In this document: positions 20,454 to 31,769 of the stretch, piece after piece
Layout of the letters: each line of letters opens with the position of its first letter
Numbering within the stretch: position 1 is the first letter of the stretch
Origin: Acanthopleura granulata
Lineage: Eukaryota; Mollusca; Polyplacophora; Chitonida; Chitonidae
Assembly (NCBI GenBank): GCA_016165875.1
Contig: JABBOT010000037.1
Location: forward strand, 2,564,403 to 2,628,402
Reading direction: 5' to 3'
DNA: 64,000 nt
Position numbers and translations under genes: made by a program
Notes under the pieces: model-generated
Databases searched by the model: none
Told to the model about the DNA's origin: nothing
What the model saw: only the letters and a program-made list of their open reading frames with translations

Positions 20454-20490
20454 ACGCCTTTTTCAAGGCGTACCATTCCACCGAAAGAAC
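20454..20490 (+). terminator. Histone-type 3' stem-loop, third copy
   Basis: CGCCTT-TTTC-AAGGCG (20,455-20,470) with a further A-T pair, flanked 5' by CCAAA and 3' by ACCA, exactly the animal histone flanks. The downstream CCGAAAGAAC (20,481-20,490) is a good U7 target. The stem sequence differs from copies 1 and 2 at several pairs while pairing is kept, which suggests selection on structure. Confidence 0.8.
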
Positions 20491-20784
20491 TTTCACATCT
20501 TCGCACAATATATATGGTTCATGTTTGCCTCGTTTATTGTTTTTGATTTGTCCGTTTTTTTTTTATGTAAAACCAAAAAATTAGCCCTCCCACCAGTCAA
20601 CTGCCCCTTAACCAATTTGCTAGGGATTTACATACCTGTACATACAGCAAATTATATCTACGTCCATCCACATATAACACTACCATTTACATCCTTACGG
20701 CAAAACAATTAAATACATTACGAATGTCTATACATTTTTTTCTAATTATTTAAAGTTATATCTCAACTAAAAGATGATATTTCA

Positions 20785-21035
20785 CAATGTATTGTATACT
20801 ATATTTTCCATACACACAACCCATTGATAAAACCCTATCCCTCTATATGCAGGCATAATCCGCCTCACGGAATGACCCCAATCACGTGCACACCACATGA
20901 TAGGAAAAAAACCACACTCTACCTTACCAAAACATATGACGTCACCACGGTACCACCAAGTACCACTGGGTACCACCACCAAAACCCAGGTTAAAAGATA
21001 GGAATGAGGGTTGTGGGCCACATTGTATACTACTC
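20785..21035. repeat. Terminal repeat of the Polinton-like element (copy 2)
   Basis: Same orientation and block order as copy 1: ACACACAA-CCCATTG, CTCTATATGCA, ATCACGTGCACACC, a CRE (TGACGTCA, 20,937-20,944), CCAGGTTAAAAGATAGGAAT, and a TATACTACT end at about 21,032. It lacks the 360-bp C2H2 insert of copy 1. Marks the right edge of the 16-21 kb element. Confidence 0.6.
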
Positions 21036-21159
21036 ACATTCTATCTGCTCGGTAGATTTCTGAGAACCTTTTGGGAGTTACTTCATAGAACGCTGTACGT
21101 GATCCCCACCGGAGACCGCGCGTTTGCAGCTGCTTATATAGGACCCAGACGGCTCCGCA

Positions 21160-22325
21160 TAACGTGCGGCAAACTTTCACCGAAAGCTCTATTAATATGC
21201 ACTCCCGTTCTCAAAGCCACTGTTCGGATCCCTTAAACAGAAACGAACTGCTTGGCCTACAAGACACGGATACACCGGGCAATGTCGGTGGTTCACAAAA
21301 CAAGTTAGCTCGGCTAACTCAGTGTCACAGCTTGCATCATTGCATGGCATGGTGACGGCTCTCGTCTCGGAGCGAAAAGCGGAGAAAGAGAACCTTACTC
21401 TTAGCGCCCAGTCGGTTGCGAAAATGGGCGAAGCATGACAAAGACTTGCCCAGCAAAATGAAACAAGGCCTAACGCCTTTATACCGGGTATTAATTCCGA
21501 GGAGCCAGTGAGTAAACAAGAGCGTTTAAATCCACTGGACGAGTCTCAACACTTTGACCCAGAACTAGAATCGGATAGTGATGGAGACACGACTCTAAGT
21601 CTGCTTGGAGCACCAATATCAGAACCAGCTGTTGACTCAAATAAGGTCTGTGATGACACGGATTTATTGACTGAAATTGAGCAAGATCTCGAATCAGATG
21701 AAGCTATTGGACCAAAAATTGGTGTAAAAGTGGCTAGGACTGTTGGCAATAGAGGGTCAAACAATAGATGACAAACTTCAGGCAAGTACAATCGGACAGA
21801 AAACTGTCACAAGATTTTTGTACCGAAAATCATCAATGCGTTTGCAAAACGTGTGGATCTGCGACAGTCTAATGTACAAAAAAATGTACTGAAGGCCTCT
21901 ATAGCTGTAACACAGCTAACTGATACTTAGGATCCCACACCCTGGACTTAAAAGTCGGTCATGCCCATGGCAACGGACGCATTAGCCTTGTTAGTCCACG
22001 CGTCATATGACATGTCGCTGAAGCGTGGACAAACTCTTCGCCCCTCTCTCGGTAAAGATATGCACGCAAGATGTGCCGGTCACCGAGATGTTGCTCGGGG
22101 ATAACCTACAGCGATCGCTCAAAGAAGCGAAAGAGGCTGATAAAATCGCCTCGTCTGCATTCGACAAAGGCAGGAGTGACCAGATATGGAAAGGAAAAGG
22201 CTACAAATCTCAGAACAGAGGCGGACAGTCTCAAAGCCTTTGTGGGAAGTCTTTTTCAGGACGGAAGTACAACAACAACAATTATAAAACCCAAACAGGT
22301 GGACAAAAAACTAAGGCCTGTGGAT
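21160..22325 (+). pseudogene. DIRS gag-like region
   Basis: The frame at 21,508-21,771 encodes an acidic stretch ending LLTEIEQDLESDEAIGPKIG then VKVARTVGNR, which resembles the conserved DIRS gag segment (acidic helix, D-E-x-x-G-P, K-(L/V)-A-x-(I/T)-V). 22,025-22,325 continues with Lys/Gly/Gln-rich sequence. Stops and frameshifts at about 21,770 and 22,000 break it. Confidence 0.55.
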
Positions 22326-22329
22326 AACT

Positions 22330-24040
22330 TACCTATTATAGAGGTGATTGAATCTGAGTCATATTGTCCCACATTAATCTCTAACCTAGAGAGCCAAGTC
22401 CTCAATTCTAAAACAGGCAGAATTAGTCATTATTCTGATAGCTGGAATGAGGTATCATCTGACCCAGATATTCAGGGTGTGGTCAGTGGAGTTAAAATAG
22501 ATTTTGACAAATGGCCAAATCAATCAATTACTCCTCGTCCCACAAGATGCAATGAAGGAGAGGAAACAATCATAGGTGGAGAGGTTTTAAATCTTTTGAA
22601 TAAGGCGGTGATTGAAAAATGTTATCATGAATGGAATGAGTTCATATCACCAGTCTTTGTTACTTTCAAAAAGGATGGCTCCCTCAGACTGATTTTAAAC
22701 TTGGAAGAACTGAATACATACGTTACCTACCACCATTTAAGATGGATTCTCTTGAGTCAGCTATCAAATTAATGGCCCCCAACTACTGTATGGCGAGTGT
22801 AGACTTCAAAGATGCTTTTTCAGCATTAAAATTCCTGAACCGTATAGAAAATTTTTAAAATTCATGTGGAAAAAAGAGCTGTATCAGTTCATCAGTATCA
22901 GTAATGGGCTCGCATCTTGTCCTCGTATTTTTACAAAAATGTTAAAGCCTGTTTTCCCCAGTCTGAGAAACAGAGGTTACATATGTACTGGATACATTGA
23001 TGACTCCTATTTACAAGGAGGAAGTTACAGTGAATGTGTGCAAAATGTCAAAGAAACTCACTTAATTTGACAGATTGGGATTTGTTGTTAATCCTAGTAA
23101 ATCAAGCCTGATACCATCTCAGTGTATGACATATTTAGGATTTATTTTGGACTCCTAAAATATGACAGTGAGGCTTACACCAGAGAAAGCTGACAAAATT
23201 CAGTTTGAATGCAATAAGTTACTTACCTGTACATCTCCAACTGTTCGATATGTGGCCAAAGTAATAGGTCTTATAATATGCAGGTTTCCTGGAGTCAGAT
23301 ATGGACTCCTTCATTATCGAAATCTTGAAAATGACAAAATAATAAACCTGAAAGCCAGTAACTGGAGCTTTGATGGAAAGATGTCCTTGTTCTCTCAATC
23401 GAGGTAAGAACTATTGTGGTGGTGTAATAATATTCAGACAAGTTTTAATTTAGTATCAGAGACTCCACCTGATGTTGTTGTTAATACAGATGCATCTGAA
23501 AAAGTGTGGGGGACAGCCACTGCGGAGCCTGCCACTGGGGGGTCAGTGAACTCCAGAAGAGGCCAAAAACCACATAAGAGCTTTTGGCGGGCTTTTGGGG
23601 CCTCAAAAGTTTTGAATCTCGTTTAACGAACAAACATGTCCGTCTAAAGATGGACAACATAACAGCAGTAGCTACCATACACCACATAGGTACTAGTCAT
23701 TGTGATCAGCTTAATGATCTATGTTTTCAAATTTGGGAATGGTGAATTGCTAGAAACATTTGCTTAAGCAGCGCTCATGTTCCAGGGATTAAAAACTGCA
23801 CAGCAGGTAAACAATCGCGAACACACAACACTGACATTGAGTGGAAGTTAGACAGTTCTTTGCTAAGGACAGGTTTCTCAAAACTACAAGTGCACTCAGA
23901 TACAGATCTGTTTGCATCTAGACTGAACCGTCAGCCAGACAAATATGTTTCAGATAGGACTGACCCATACGCTTTTGCTGTGGATGCCTTTTCTTATCTT
24001 GGACGGACTATTTCTTCTGTGCTTTTTCTCCTTTCAGTAT
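22330..24040 (+). pseudogene. DIRS reverse transcriptase and RNase H, broken
   Basis: RT pieces in order: FISPVFVTFKKDGSLRLILN (22,620-22,700), VDFKDAF (about 22,800, catalytic aspartate region), YICTGYIDDSYLQGG (about 22,975-23,020; YIDD box). RNase H pieces: VVVNTDASEKVWG (about 23,475), a DNITAV block near 23,650 and LFASRLNRQPDKYVS (about 23,910). At least four frameshifts or stops. Cytoplasmic or nuclear cDNA synthesis would be the intact role. Confidence 0.75.
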
Positions 24041-24089
24041 AATAAACAGAGTGCTGAAGAAAACCACAGAGGAGTAGATTGCAGGTGTA

Positions 24090-25190
24090 ATTGTGGTTCC
24101 CAGGTGGTCTACACAGATATGGTACTCTCGACTGTTAAAGATGTTGACCGACCATCCAGTGCTTTTCCCGCAAGAGGAGAAAACTCTGCTTCTACCAGGA
24201 ATACCCAACAAAACTCACCCACTCAGCCAAAAACTAGTGTTGATAATATGCCCCTTGTTAGCGGAGTCATCGCGAGTTCTGGAGTTCCATCACAGGCTGC
24301 TGACCTCATCCTTCGGTCATGGAGGACTGGAACTAAAAACCAATACAAAACTTACCTGGAGAGATGGAAATTCTTTTGCGCTGACAGAGATTTCGCCATG
24401 TTAGAGCGAAGCCATAAATTTCTTAGCAAGTCTGGCTTCTTCTGCACTACAGCCAGATCAGCACTGTCTACCATCATAACTTTACGAAGTAGTGACACTT
24501 TTGGGAACCACCCATTGGTACAAAGATTAATGAAAGGTGTTTTCGAAAAAATTCCCAGTTTTCCACAATACGTCCAGGCTTGGGATGTAAGTCATGTGTT
24601 CAGTTATCTGCGAACGGTATCGCCTCCATCAGAGTTGAATCTTAAGGACCTTACCCTAAAGGTAACAGTTATGTTCGCCTTATTAATAGCACAGAGGTGC
24701 CAAACTCTTTATTTAATTGATATTGATTCCATGTGTCTTACTGATTCTAAATGTATTATTACCACTGATTCAGTGTTATAAACGACCAAACCAGGGAAAC
24801 ATTTAAAACCCATTGAGTTACTGGCCTACAAACCTGATGAAAAACTGTGCATTGTTGCTTTTATTTCAGAATATATTCAGCGAACCTCAGCTATTAGGGG
24901 GAGTAATACCTTATTGTTATTGAGCTATCAAAAACCTCACCAGCCTGTAACTACATAGACAATCTCACGTTGGATAAGGACAGTACTTTTAAAGTCTGGG
25001 ATTAACACCAATATTTTTAATACTCACAGTACGCGATCAGCACCTGTGTCACAAGAGTAGTGTCCCCTTAGATATCATTCTATATAACGCTGGCTGGAGG
25101 GGTGAAGAAACCTTCGCTGGGTTTTGTAAGAAGCCAGTTATAACGGTTAACAACTATGGAGAGTTACTACTAAATCCCGCAATAGGTACA
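24090..25190 (+). pseudogene. DIRS tyrosine recombinase, broken
   Basis: 24,240-24,780 encodes the SAM-like N-terminal domain (ILRSWRTGTKNQYKTYLERW) and the first catalytic arginine region (FALLIAQRCQTL). After a stop at 24,780, the frame resumes through HSTRSA (HxxR, about 25,025). The final block reads FAGFCKKP at 25,126-25,149, where other DIRS recombinases have F-x-x-F-Y; the codon at 25,135-25,137 is TGT (Cys). So the nucleophile tyrosine appears lost, along with frame integrity. Confidence 0.7.
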
Positions 25191-25537
25191 TAAATTCTTT
25201 AGGCGTAAGTCAGTGCTGCTGAATTAGTAACAGTCGACAATGATATGTATACCCTGACTCATATATCATGATGAGGCCAAGTTATGTGCTTTATTACATA
25301 TAGTTTTATTTTATAACTGTTGGTCAATTCTCATGTCTCGCAAGCAGGGAGCTGCAGCACATGTTCCTTCTTTGCATGTGTTATTTTGTCATAGTAACAC
25401 AATAAAAGTTGAGAGTAAGTTTCCTATTTAAAGCTTTGTGTTTTTCACATTCAAATTTGTGCATGCTGAATCACAAATATTACAGTGTTATTCTTATGGT
25501 CACAGACTCTAAAGTATCACGTGATTACGTGCGTAGA

Positions 25538-25801
25538 CCTATGACTCGGTAGAATTAGAAAATTAAACGAGGCTTACCTGGAAGTTGAAGTTTTGTTCTG
25601 ATTCTACCGAGTCATAGGTTAGGAACGAGGAATTACGTGCCCGCCCAAATATTTAGCCTTCCACGAAGTTGTAATTCCTCTTCTGTTACCACTCGGCTCT
25701 AAAGACTGATGTGTAGCATGCTCGCGCAATCTCACGTAATTCCTCGTTCCTGACCTATAACCAAACTTTAACTTACAGGTAAGTCTCGTTTAATTTTCTA
25801 A
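25538..25801. repeat. Nested inverted repeats at the DIRS 3' flank
   Basis: Three pairs: an 18-bp arm at 25,538-25,555 with 25,600-25,617 (CCTATGACTCGGTAGAAT and its complement); about 30 bp at 25,554-25,585 with 25,770-25,801; about 23 bp at 25,615-25,639 with 25,734-25,756. Either the complex DIRS terminus or a separate foldback element. Confidence 0.7.
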
Positions 25802-25803
25802 TT

Positions 25804-26230
25804 ATCTGAATTAAAGGCCTTTCTATTAAAGAGACATTATCCTAAAGAAGTAATAGACATCGGTATTGACAAAGCAAACATAATTGATATTTCAGTTTTA
25901 AGTACCATCAGACCGACTTCTAATATCGATACGCTTTCATTTATATGCACTCATAACCCTAACGATTTCAACTTTTTCCCAATTATCCACAACAACCGAC
26001 CACTGTTCTTGAATCAAATGATCGTCTCACTAAAATTTTCATCAAACCACAATTATAAACGGTAAAAGAAAATTTTAATAAACTTCTAACAAAGGCTCGG
26101 TTTACTACTAACTTAACACAAACCAGCTATACAACTTCTAAATGTGGAGCCTGCTCTAATTGTAACAAATTCTACATAGGCGACACCGGTGATTCATTAA
26201 GGAATCGATGTAGGGTATATAGGCAATAAA
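25804..26230 (+). pseudogene. Penelope-like element fragment with GIY-YIG endonuclease
   Basis: Translation in two frames gives the connector and then KCGACSNCNKFYIGDTGDSL followed by RNRCR, the CxC/CxxC plus F-Y-I-G-(E/D)-T-x-x-S-L-x-x-R signature of the Penelope GIY-YIG nuclease. Two or more frameshifts and stops; the reverse transcriptase is not present. Confidence 0.65.
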
Positions 26231-26339
26231 TTAACACGCTAAGTTTACAGATTTAGCCAGCAATCGAAACATGACGCATCGTGTACACGTAACCTACACA
26301 GTGGGCCCAAGTTCCACATAATGCCCTTTTCTATATTAT

Positions 26340-26515
26340 CCGTGGATAAAGCACAATATCTCAGCCATATCGTGGCGAGAACAAGGTGGAACCACGAGAC
26401 AGTTCAGGTTTTCGATAGTGACATAAAAACATTGAAAACAAACCCAAAACGTACGGACATGATTAAAATCAAGTAAGAAAACCAAAACAGTTAAAACTGG
26501 AATGAATGAATGAAT
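26340..26515 (-). mobile_element. LINE 3'-tail fragment
   Basis: A partial duplicate of the copy B 3' UTR (AATATCTCAGCCATATCGTG, GGACATGATTAAAATC) directly adjoining the copy B tail, so two insertions are stacked here. Confidence 0.65.
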
Positions 26516-26737
26516 GATTATGGCTTAACGCCACATCGGCAATATCTCAGCCATATCGTAGCGAGAACAAGGTGGAAACACGAGAAAGTTCAGGTTTTCG
26601 ATGGTGACATGAGAACATTAAAACCAAACCAAAAACGTACGGACATGATTAAAATAAGGTAAGAAAACCGAAACAGTTAAAACTCGAACACCAGCATATT
26701 AAGGAAGTCTTATGACGAGTATGTATGAATTTAAAAT

Positions 26738-29700
26738 TTATATTTTATGATACAGGCCAATGGCCTTCAAATATTTTATGACAGCGTCGCCAGCGATGCT
26801 GTGAAACAAATCATATATCGAGTTTACTGTGTAGAATCTTTGCCGCACATGGGCAAAGTCCACATAGTCAACCAGGATATGTTTGATGCCGTATTCAGCA
26901 ACACATCCAACACACTCGGAAGCACTGCTCCCATCCAGGATAAAATTGTGTGTTAGACGAGAATGCCCAACACGGCATCTTGTTAAAACCACTTGGTCTC
27001 TACGAGACATACCCAGTGTATAAGAGTTATGGCTAATGACGGGGTGAATAGCGTGCAGTTTATTACACACCTGCGCGCCCCATTCATCCTGCCAAAGGCG
27101 ACGAATATACTTAAGAATGTTAGATTTAAAATCAGCGTATGGGATTATAACTTTTGATAAGGATTTATTTAGGGCAGCCTTTGCCTCCCTGTCCACGACT
27201 GTGTTTCCATGGATACCAACATGGCTTGGTATCCAACAGAATATAATATCTTTGCCTCTTTTAATCAATTTTCTATGTAAGGCTAAAATATCCAGCATAA
27301 GCGGGTTTTTGAATTTATTATTCTGCATTGCCAAAAGGCAGGAGAGCGAGTCACTGCATATCATTGCCCTCTGGGAACGCCCAGAGGAAACATGATACGG
27401 CCAGGAGTATAGCCCTGGCTTCTGCAGAAAAGATAGACGATGAAGACGGAAGACGAAGAGAAGAGACCCGCTGTTCTAAGACAGCCGCAGCCGCAACCCT
27501 GTCCCCATCCTTCGACCCATCAGTGTATATAAATTTATAATTTGGATAATTAGCCTTAATTTCAGCAAAAGCTTGCTGAATTATAAGAGGATTTGTATTC
27601 GTTTTATTATGTTGACGTAGATCAAATATTAGTTTAGGTTGTGGAAGAAGCCAGGGAGGAGACTCCGGTAAAGATACCGGAGCTATCTCCTCTAGCTTGA
27701 TGTTAGCTTCCACAACATGGTCCAGCATACGAAGACCGAACCGAGGGATCTTGTTAGGACATTTAGTATATTTGTCTACATATGATGGATTGAAAATACA
27801 GTCGTAGGCAGGGTTTGTTGGGTGAGCTTTAAGCTTTGTTGCATATTGAAGGCTGAGTTTAATACGTCGGTTATGTAAAGAAGGCTCATTGGCCTCCACG
27901 TATAAACTCTCTACTGGTGAGGTTCTAAAGGCACCAAGGCTGAGCCTCAGACCTTGGTGATGGACCGGATCCAACATTTTAAGATATGATTTCCTAGCGG
28001 AACCATAAATGATGGACCCATAGTCCAATTTAGACCTCACCAGAGAACGATATAAATTAAGTAAAACAGATCGGTCAGCACCCCAATCGGTGCTAGACAC
28101 GACCTTAATTATATCGAGAGCCTTTATACATTTAGCTTTAAGCGTTTTTATGTGAGGTATAAAAGATAGTTTACTATCGAATATAACTCCTAAAAATTTA
28201 TTTTCCCCAACAATCTTCACTGGTTCACCACAAAATTTAAGCTCAGGGTCTAGATGAAGTTTGCGTTTATTGCAGAAATGCATACCGACGGTTTTAGACG
28301 TAGAAAATCTAAAACCATTGGCAACTGCCCATTTCTCGATCTTATTGAGACAAAGCTGCAGTTGCCGCTCGATGTTATTCATATTTTTCGCCCGGTAGCA
28401 TATCAGAAAATCATCTACATATAAACAACCCTCGGTTCCAGATGTTAATGTTTGGGCCAAGCTATTAATTTTGATGCTGAACAGCGTAGGTGAAAGGATA
28501 TTGCCCTGGGGTACACCCATCTCTTGCTCATAAGAGTCCGAAAGAGTGGACCCCACCCGTACTTTAAACTGACGATTTGATAAAAATTTGGATATAAATA
28601 TAGGTAATCGACCTTTAAGGCCCATATCCGCGAGGTCTTTTAAAATGCCATATTTCCATGTGGTGTCGTAGGCCTTTTCAAGGTCAAAAAATACTGACAC
28701 CACATGTTCATTATTAATAAAACCATGGCGAATGAAACTTTCAAGTCGAACAAGGTGATCCACTGTGGATCTACCTTGACGAAAACCACATTGGATATTA
28801 GATAGTAACTTGTTTATCATCCGTTCCATAGTCTTACAGACGCAACTGGTAAGAGCTATGGGACGGTAATTATTTGGATCAGTATGATCCTTACCCGGTT
28901 TGGGAACCGGGATAATACATGCCTCCCTCCATGAGGGTGGAAAATTACCAGTTATCCAAATATCGTTCAATAAGTCCAAGAGAGTCTCAAGTGGTTCAGC
29001 TGGTAAATGGTTCAGAAATTTATAATATACGTTATCAGGACCACATGCTGTATCATGTGCCTTTCTGAGTGCAGTTCTCAGTTCATCGATATTAAAAGGA
29101 CGATTATAATCTTCTAAGTTTTTAGAAGAAAAGGGCAATTTCATTTTCTCCTTCTGGTTTTTGATATGTTGAAATTCTGAAGTATAATTCTCAGAAGAAG
29201 ATTTTTTTGAAATGGATTCCGCTAATTTATTAGCTATATCGGATGGAGAAGTTAGTGTGTTATCTCCATCTTTCAAGTGCTGGACTTTTGCTTTTATTAT
29301 TTTTACCCTTTAGTTTCTGAACCATATTCCAGACCTTACGCATAGGTGTTTTGGACGTAATGCCTGAAACAAAGTTCCGCCAGCAAGATCGTCTCTTGGA
29401 CTTAAGTAATCGACGAGCCTTAGCTGCCAGAATACGAACCTGGTTTAAATTTTTATCAGTAGGACAATGATTGAATATACGTTCGGCCCTTTTACGGTCC
29501 TTTATGGCTTTACGACAGTCATTGTCGTACCAGGGTTTACTTTTGGATTTTGGACTGGTCGAGGTCTTAGGGATAGTTCTATCTGCAGCTCGTAATATAA
29601 GCTGATTAAATTTAAATATTGGGTCATCTGCTGCATTGAGAGTCTGTGGAGTGATATCAGCCTCACAGAACATCTCAAATGCCATCCAATCTGCTTTATC

Positions 29701-30402
29701 GAACTTCCACCTAGCTACACGTTCTAAAGAATTAGAAGTGACATGCTCTAGGATAATAGGAAAATGGTCACTACCACAAAGATCCTCGTGCACTCTCCAA
29801 GAAAAATCCAGGAGAAGTGATGGATCAGTGATAGTGAGATCGATAGCAGAATAGATGCCATTACCCGCATGCAAATGAGTATTAGAACCATCATTGAAAT
29901 AACACAGTTCTTCCTTGGTTAAAAAATCTTCTACTACCTTGCCCTTATTATTTATATTGTTACTTCCCCATAAGGGGTTATGGGAATTAAAATCGCCCAT
30001 TATTACGAAGGGTGTAGGTAATTGTTCTTTCAAATTATGTAACTGTAAAGCTGACAAAGAAGTGTTCGGAGGAATATAAACCGAACACAAAGTGACTGTC
30101 TTAGACAATGAGACACGAACGGCCACAGCCTGAAGCTCTGTATCCAGAGCAACAGGACTGTGGATAATATTGTTATTTATGAAGATAGAGGAGCCGCCTG
30201 CAGCTCGCTCTTCTTCGTGACAAAATGTACTATAAAGTGAATAATTTTTGAGGGTTATTTTATCTTTGTCAGATTTCTTCAGGTGAGTTTTCTGAAGACA
30301 AAGGGCAATGGGATTTAATGATTGGACCAGCTGTGTTATTTCAATCATATTAACCTTAAGACCTCGACAATTCCACTGTATAATTTTGTCGTATGTAGAC
30401 AT
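26738..30402 (-). pseudogene. LINE copy B ORF2: endonuclease, reverse transcriptase, RNase H, CCHC
   Basis: ATG at 30,402. Endonuclease: QWNCRGLK, FVIMGDFNSHNPLWGS, GSDHFPIIL. Reverse transcriptase: PNNYRPIALTS, VFFDLEKAYDT, VPQGNILSPTLF, LYVDDFLICY, FLGVIFDSKL. RNase H: FIYTDGSKDGD, AEARAILLAV, ICSDSLSCLL, WIPSHVGIHGNTVVDREAK. A C-terminal C-x2-C-x7-H-type knuckle (ECVGC ... GIKH) follows. Frame breaks: an extra T near 29,294 and an indel near 27,360. The intact enzyme nicks target DNA and primes cDNA there; RNase H removes element RNA. All catalytic residues I can check are retained. Confidence 0.88.
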
Positions 30403-31769
30403 TACGGAGGGAGGCGTATAGGAGATTTCTCTTTATGTTTGGATCTAGGACGACCCTTCCTTGGAGATCGGCTGGAAGATCTCCCTGGTGCGGGTGATGT
30501 ATCCATCACATCCGCATCTGATGTTGAAGGGACAACGTCCTCCAACGATCCAAACCTGTTAAATGTTTGGACAGGATCTCGAGTGGCCTTAGAAAGATGT
30601 TCTCTGGGGCCACTCGGTTTACTGGCTTTAATCTTACTACTTGGAGTTGTACTTTTGGATTTGTTTTCTTCATTATGATTTTTAGAGGGCTGAGGTTCAG
30701 GTTTATCAGTTTGTTTTACATTGTTTACTGGTTTTGTTTCTTGTACTGTGATGGTCTGAGTTGAACAAGAGTTCCGGGCAGGTTGAGCTGAAGGTTCCAC
30801 AGTGATCGAACTAGGTTTGTCGTTTCCAATGGGCCAAGTCAAAGAAGTTTGAGTTGCAACAGATGTTGCAGCTCGCTTGACCACATTGGCAAACGAAGTC
30901 TGCGGTGGCGTACTCGAAAGTGAGGCCAATTTGCGGGCCTCCTGATAGGAAATGTTGTTTTTAGTTTTTAAGTTTATTATTTGTTTTTCTTTAATGAAAA
31001 GAGGACAGTCCTTAGAGGAGGCCATGTGATCTCGGCCGCAATTGCAGCACTTGATTGTGCTGCTGCAGTCAAAACCATCATGACCTTCAGTGCCGCATCT
31101 GAAACAAACCAGTTTATTTTTACATTGGCCTTTACCATGACCAAACTTTTGGCAATTAAAACATCGTGTCGGGTTAGGTATGTATAAATCCACATTAACC
31201 CTATACGGGCCAATGTAGATATATGATGGTAGAGAGGTGCTATTAAATGTCAGCAGGTATGTGTTGAATTTGAGGATGTTGCCAGCTCTTTTTGTTGTGA
31301 AACGTTTCACTCTGACAACACCCTGTGGCTTTAATTCTGTACATATTTCCTCTTCAGTTAGGTCGAAAATATCCCCATCCCTGTCACGTATTATTCCCTG
31401 ACAGCTGTTCAGGGTGTTGTGAGGGGATGTAAAAACGGATATATCAGAAATTTTATTTAGCGATAGTAAATTTTTAGATTGCTGTTTCCGGAAACATTCT
31501 ATCAGAATGTCTCCGGATCGCAGCTTTTTCACATTTTTTAAAGTGCCTGCTGCACCCTCCAAGGCCCTCTTCAAAAGAAAGGGATGTATTTTCGAGGCCG
31601 GCTTTTGTTCACTCTTTGTTGAGAGAACAATAAAAGCCGGCCAACTTTCCTGTCCAATGTCTAGAGGGTCTGATAGAACCTCCAGCTTCCTCTTTTTATC
31701 AGCCCCTGAATTCGGCTGAGACGACGATCGAATGTTAGAAAGATTTTTAGAAAGGTTTAGGGTATTCAT
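30402..31769 (-). CDS. LINE copy B ORF1: gag-like RNA-binding protein with three CCHC knuckles
   Basis: 455 aa from ATG at 31,769, uninterrupted. Residues 203-256 hold three zinc knuckles (CFNCQKFGHGKGQC; CFRCGTEGHDGFDC; CCNCGRDHMASSKDC). Before them is an RRM-like region (VVRVKRFTTKRAGNILKF), and the C terminus is Ser/Lys/Arg-rich. Packages element RNA and is usually needed for retrotransposition. Its stop overlaps the ORF2 start as TAATG (30,404-30,400), a layout known from SART1-type elements where ORF2 is made by termination-reinitiation. Confidence 0.85.
   Translation of the reverse strand: MNTLNLSKNLSNIRSSSQPNSGADKKRKLEVLSDPLDIGQESWPAFIVLSTKSEQKPASKIHPFLLKRALEGAAGTLKNVKKLRSGDILIECFRKQQSKNLLSLNKISDISVFTSPHNTLNSCQGIIRDRDGDIFDLTEEEICTELKPQGVVRVKRFTTKRAGNILKFNTYLLTFNSTSLPSYIYIGPYRVNVDLYIPNPTRCFNCQKFGHGKGQCKNKLVCFRCGTEGHDGFDCSSTIKCCNCGRDHMASSKDCPLFIKEKQIINLKTKNNISYQEARKLASLSSTPPQTSFANVVKRAATSVATQTSLTWPIGNDKPSSITVEPSAQPARNSCSTQTITVQETKPVNNVKQTDKPEPQPSKNHNEENKSKSTTPSSKIKASKPSGPREHLSKATRDPVQTFNRFGSLEDVVPSTSDADVMDTSPAPGRSSSRSPRKGRPRSKHKEKSPIRLPP

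Larger units (their letters stand above)
15960..21035 (-). mobile_element. Virus-like/Polinton-like segment with integrase
   Basis: Compact gene-dense block bounded on the right by the terminal repeat (20,785-21,035) and on the left by the SET exon. Minus strand: PC4-like protein, tail-anchored protein, integrase. Plus strand: two small TATA-driven genes with histone-type 3' hairpins. An integrase near one end is typical of Polintons, but DNA polymerase, capsid, ATPase and protease genes are absent, so this is one terminal part of an element. Inference: a truncated integration sitting in an intron of the SET gene. Confidence 0.6.
21100..25200 (+). mobile_element. DIRS-like tyrosine-recombinase retrotransposon, decayed
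   Basis: Order gag-like, reverse transcriptase/RNase H, tyrosine recombinase, the DIRS layout, all on the plus strand. A TATA-like TTATATAGGACC lies near 21,135. It begins almost directly at the end of the virus-like element. Nested inverted repeats follow at 25.5-25.8 kb. Multiple frameshifts and stops: a dead copy. Confidence 0.75.

Noticed and set aside
22071..22400. Separate basic protein upstream of the DIRS RT
   Set aside because: Overlaps the Lys/Gly-rich gag tail in another frame; best seen as part of the frameshifted DIRS.
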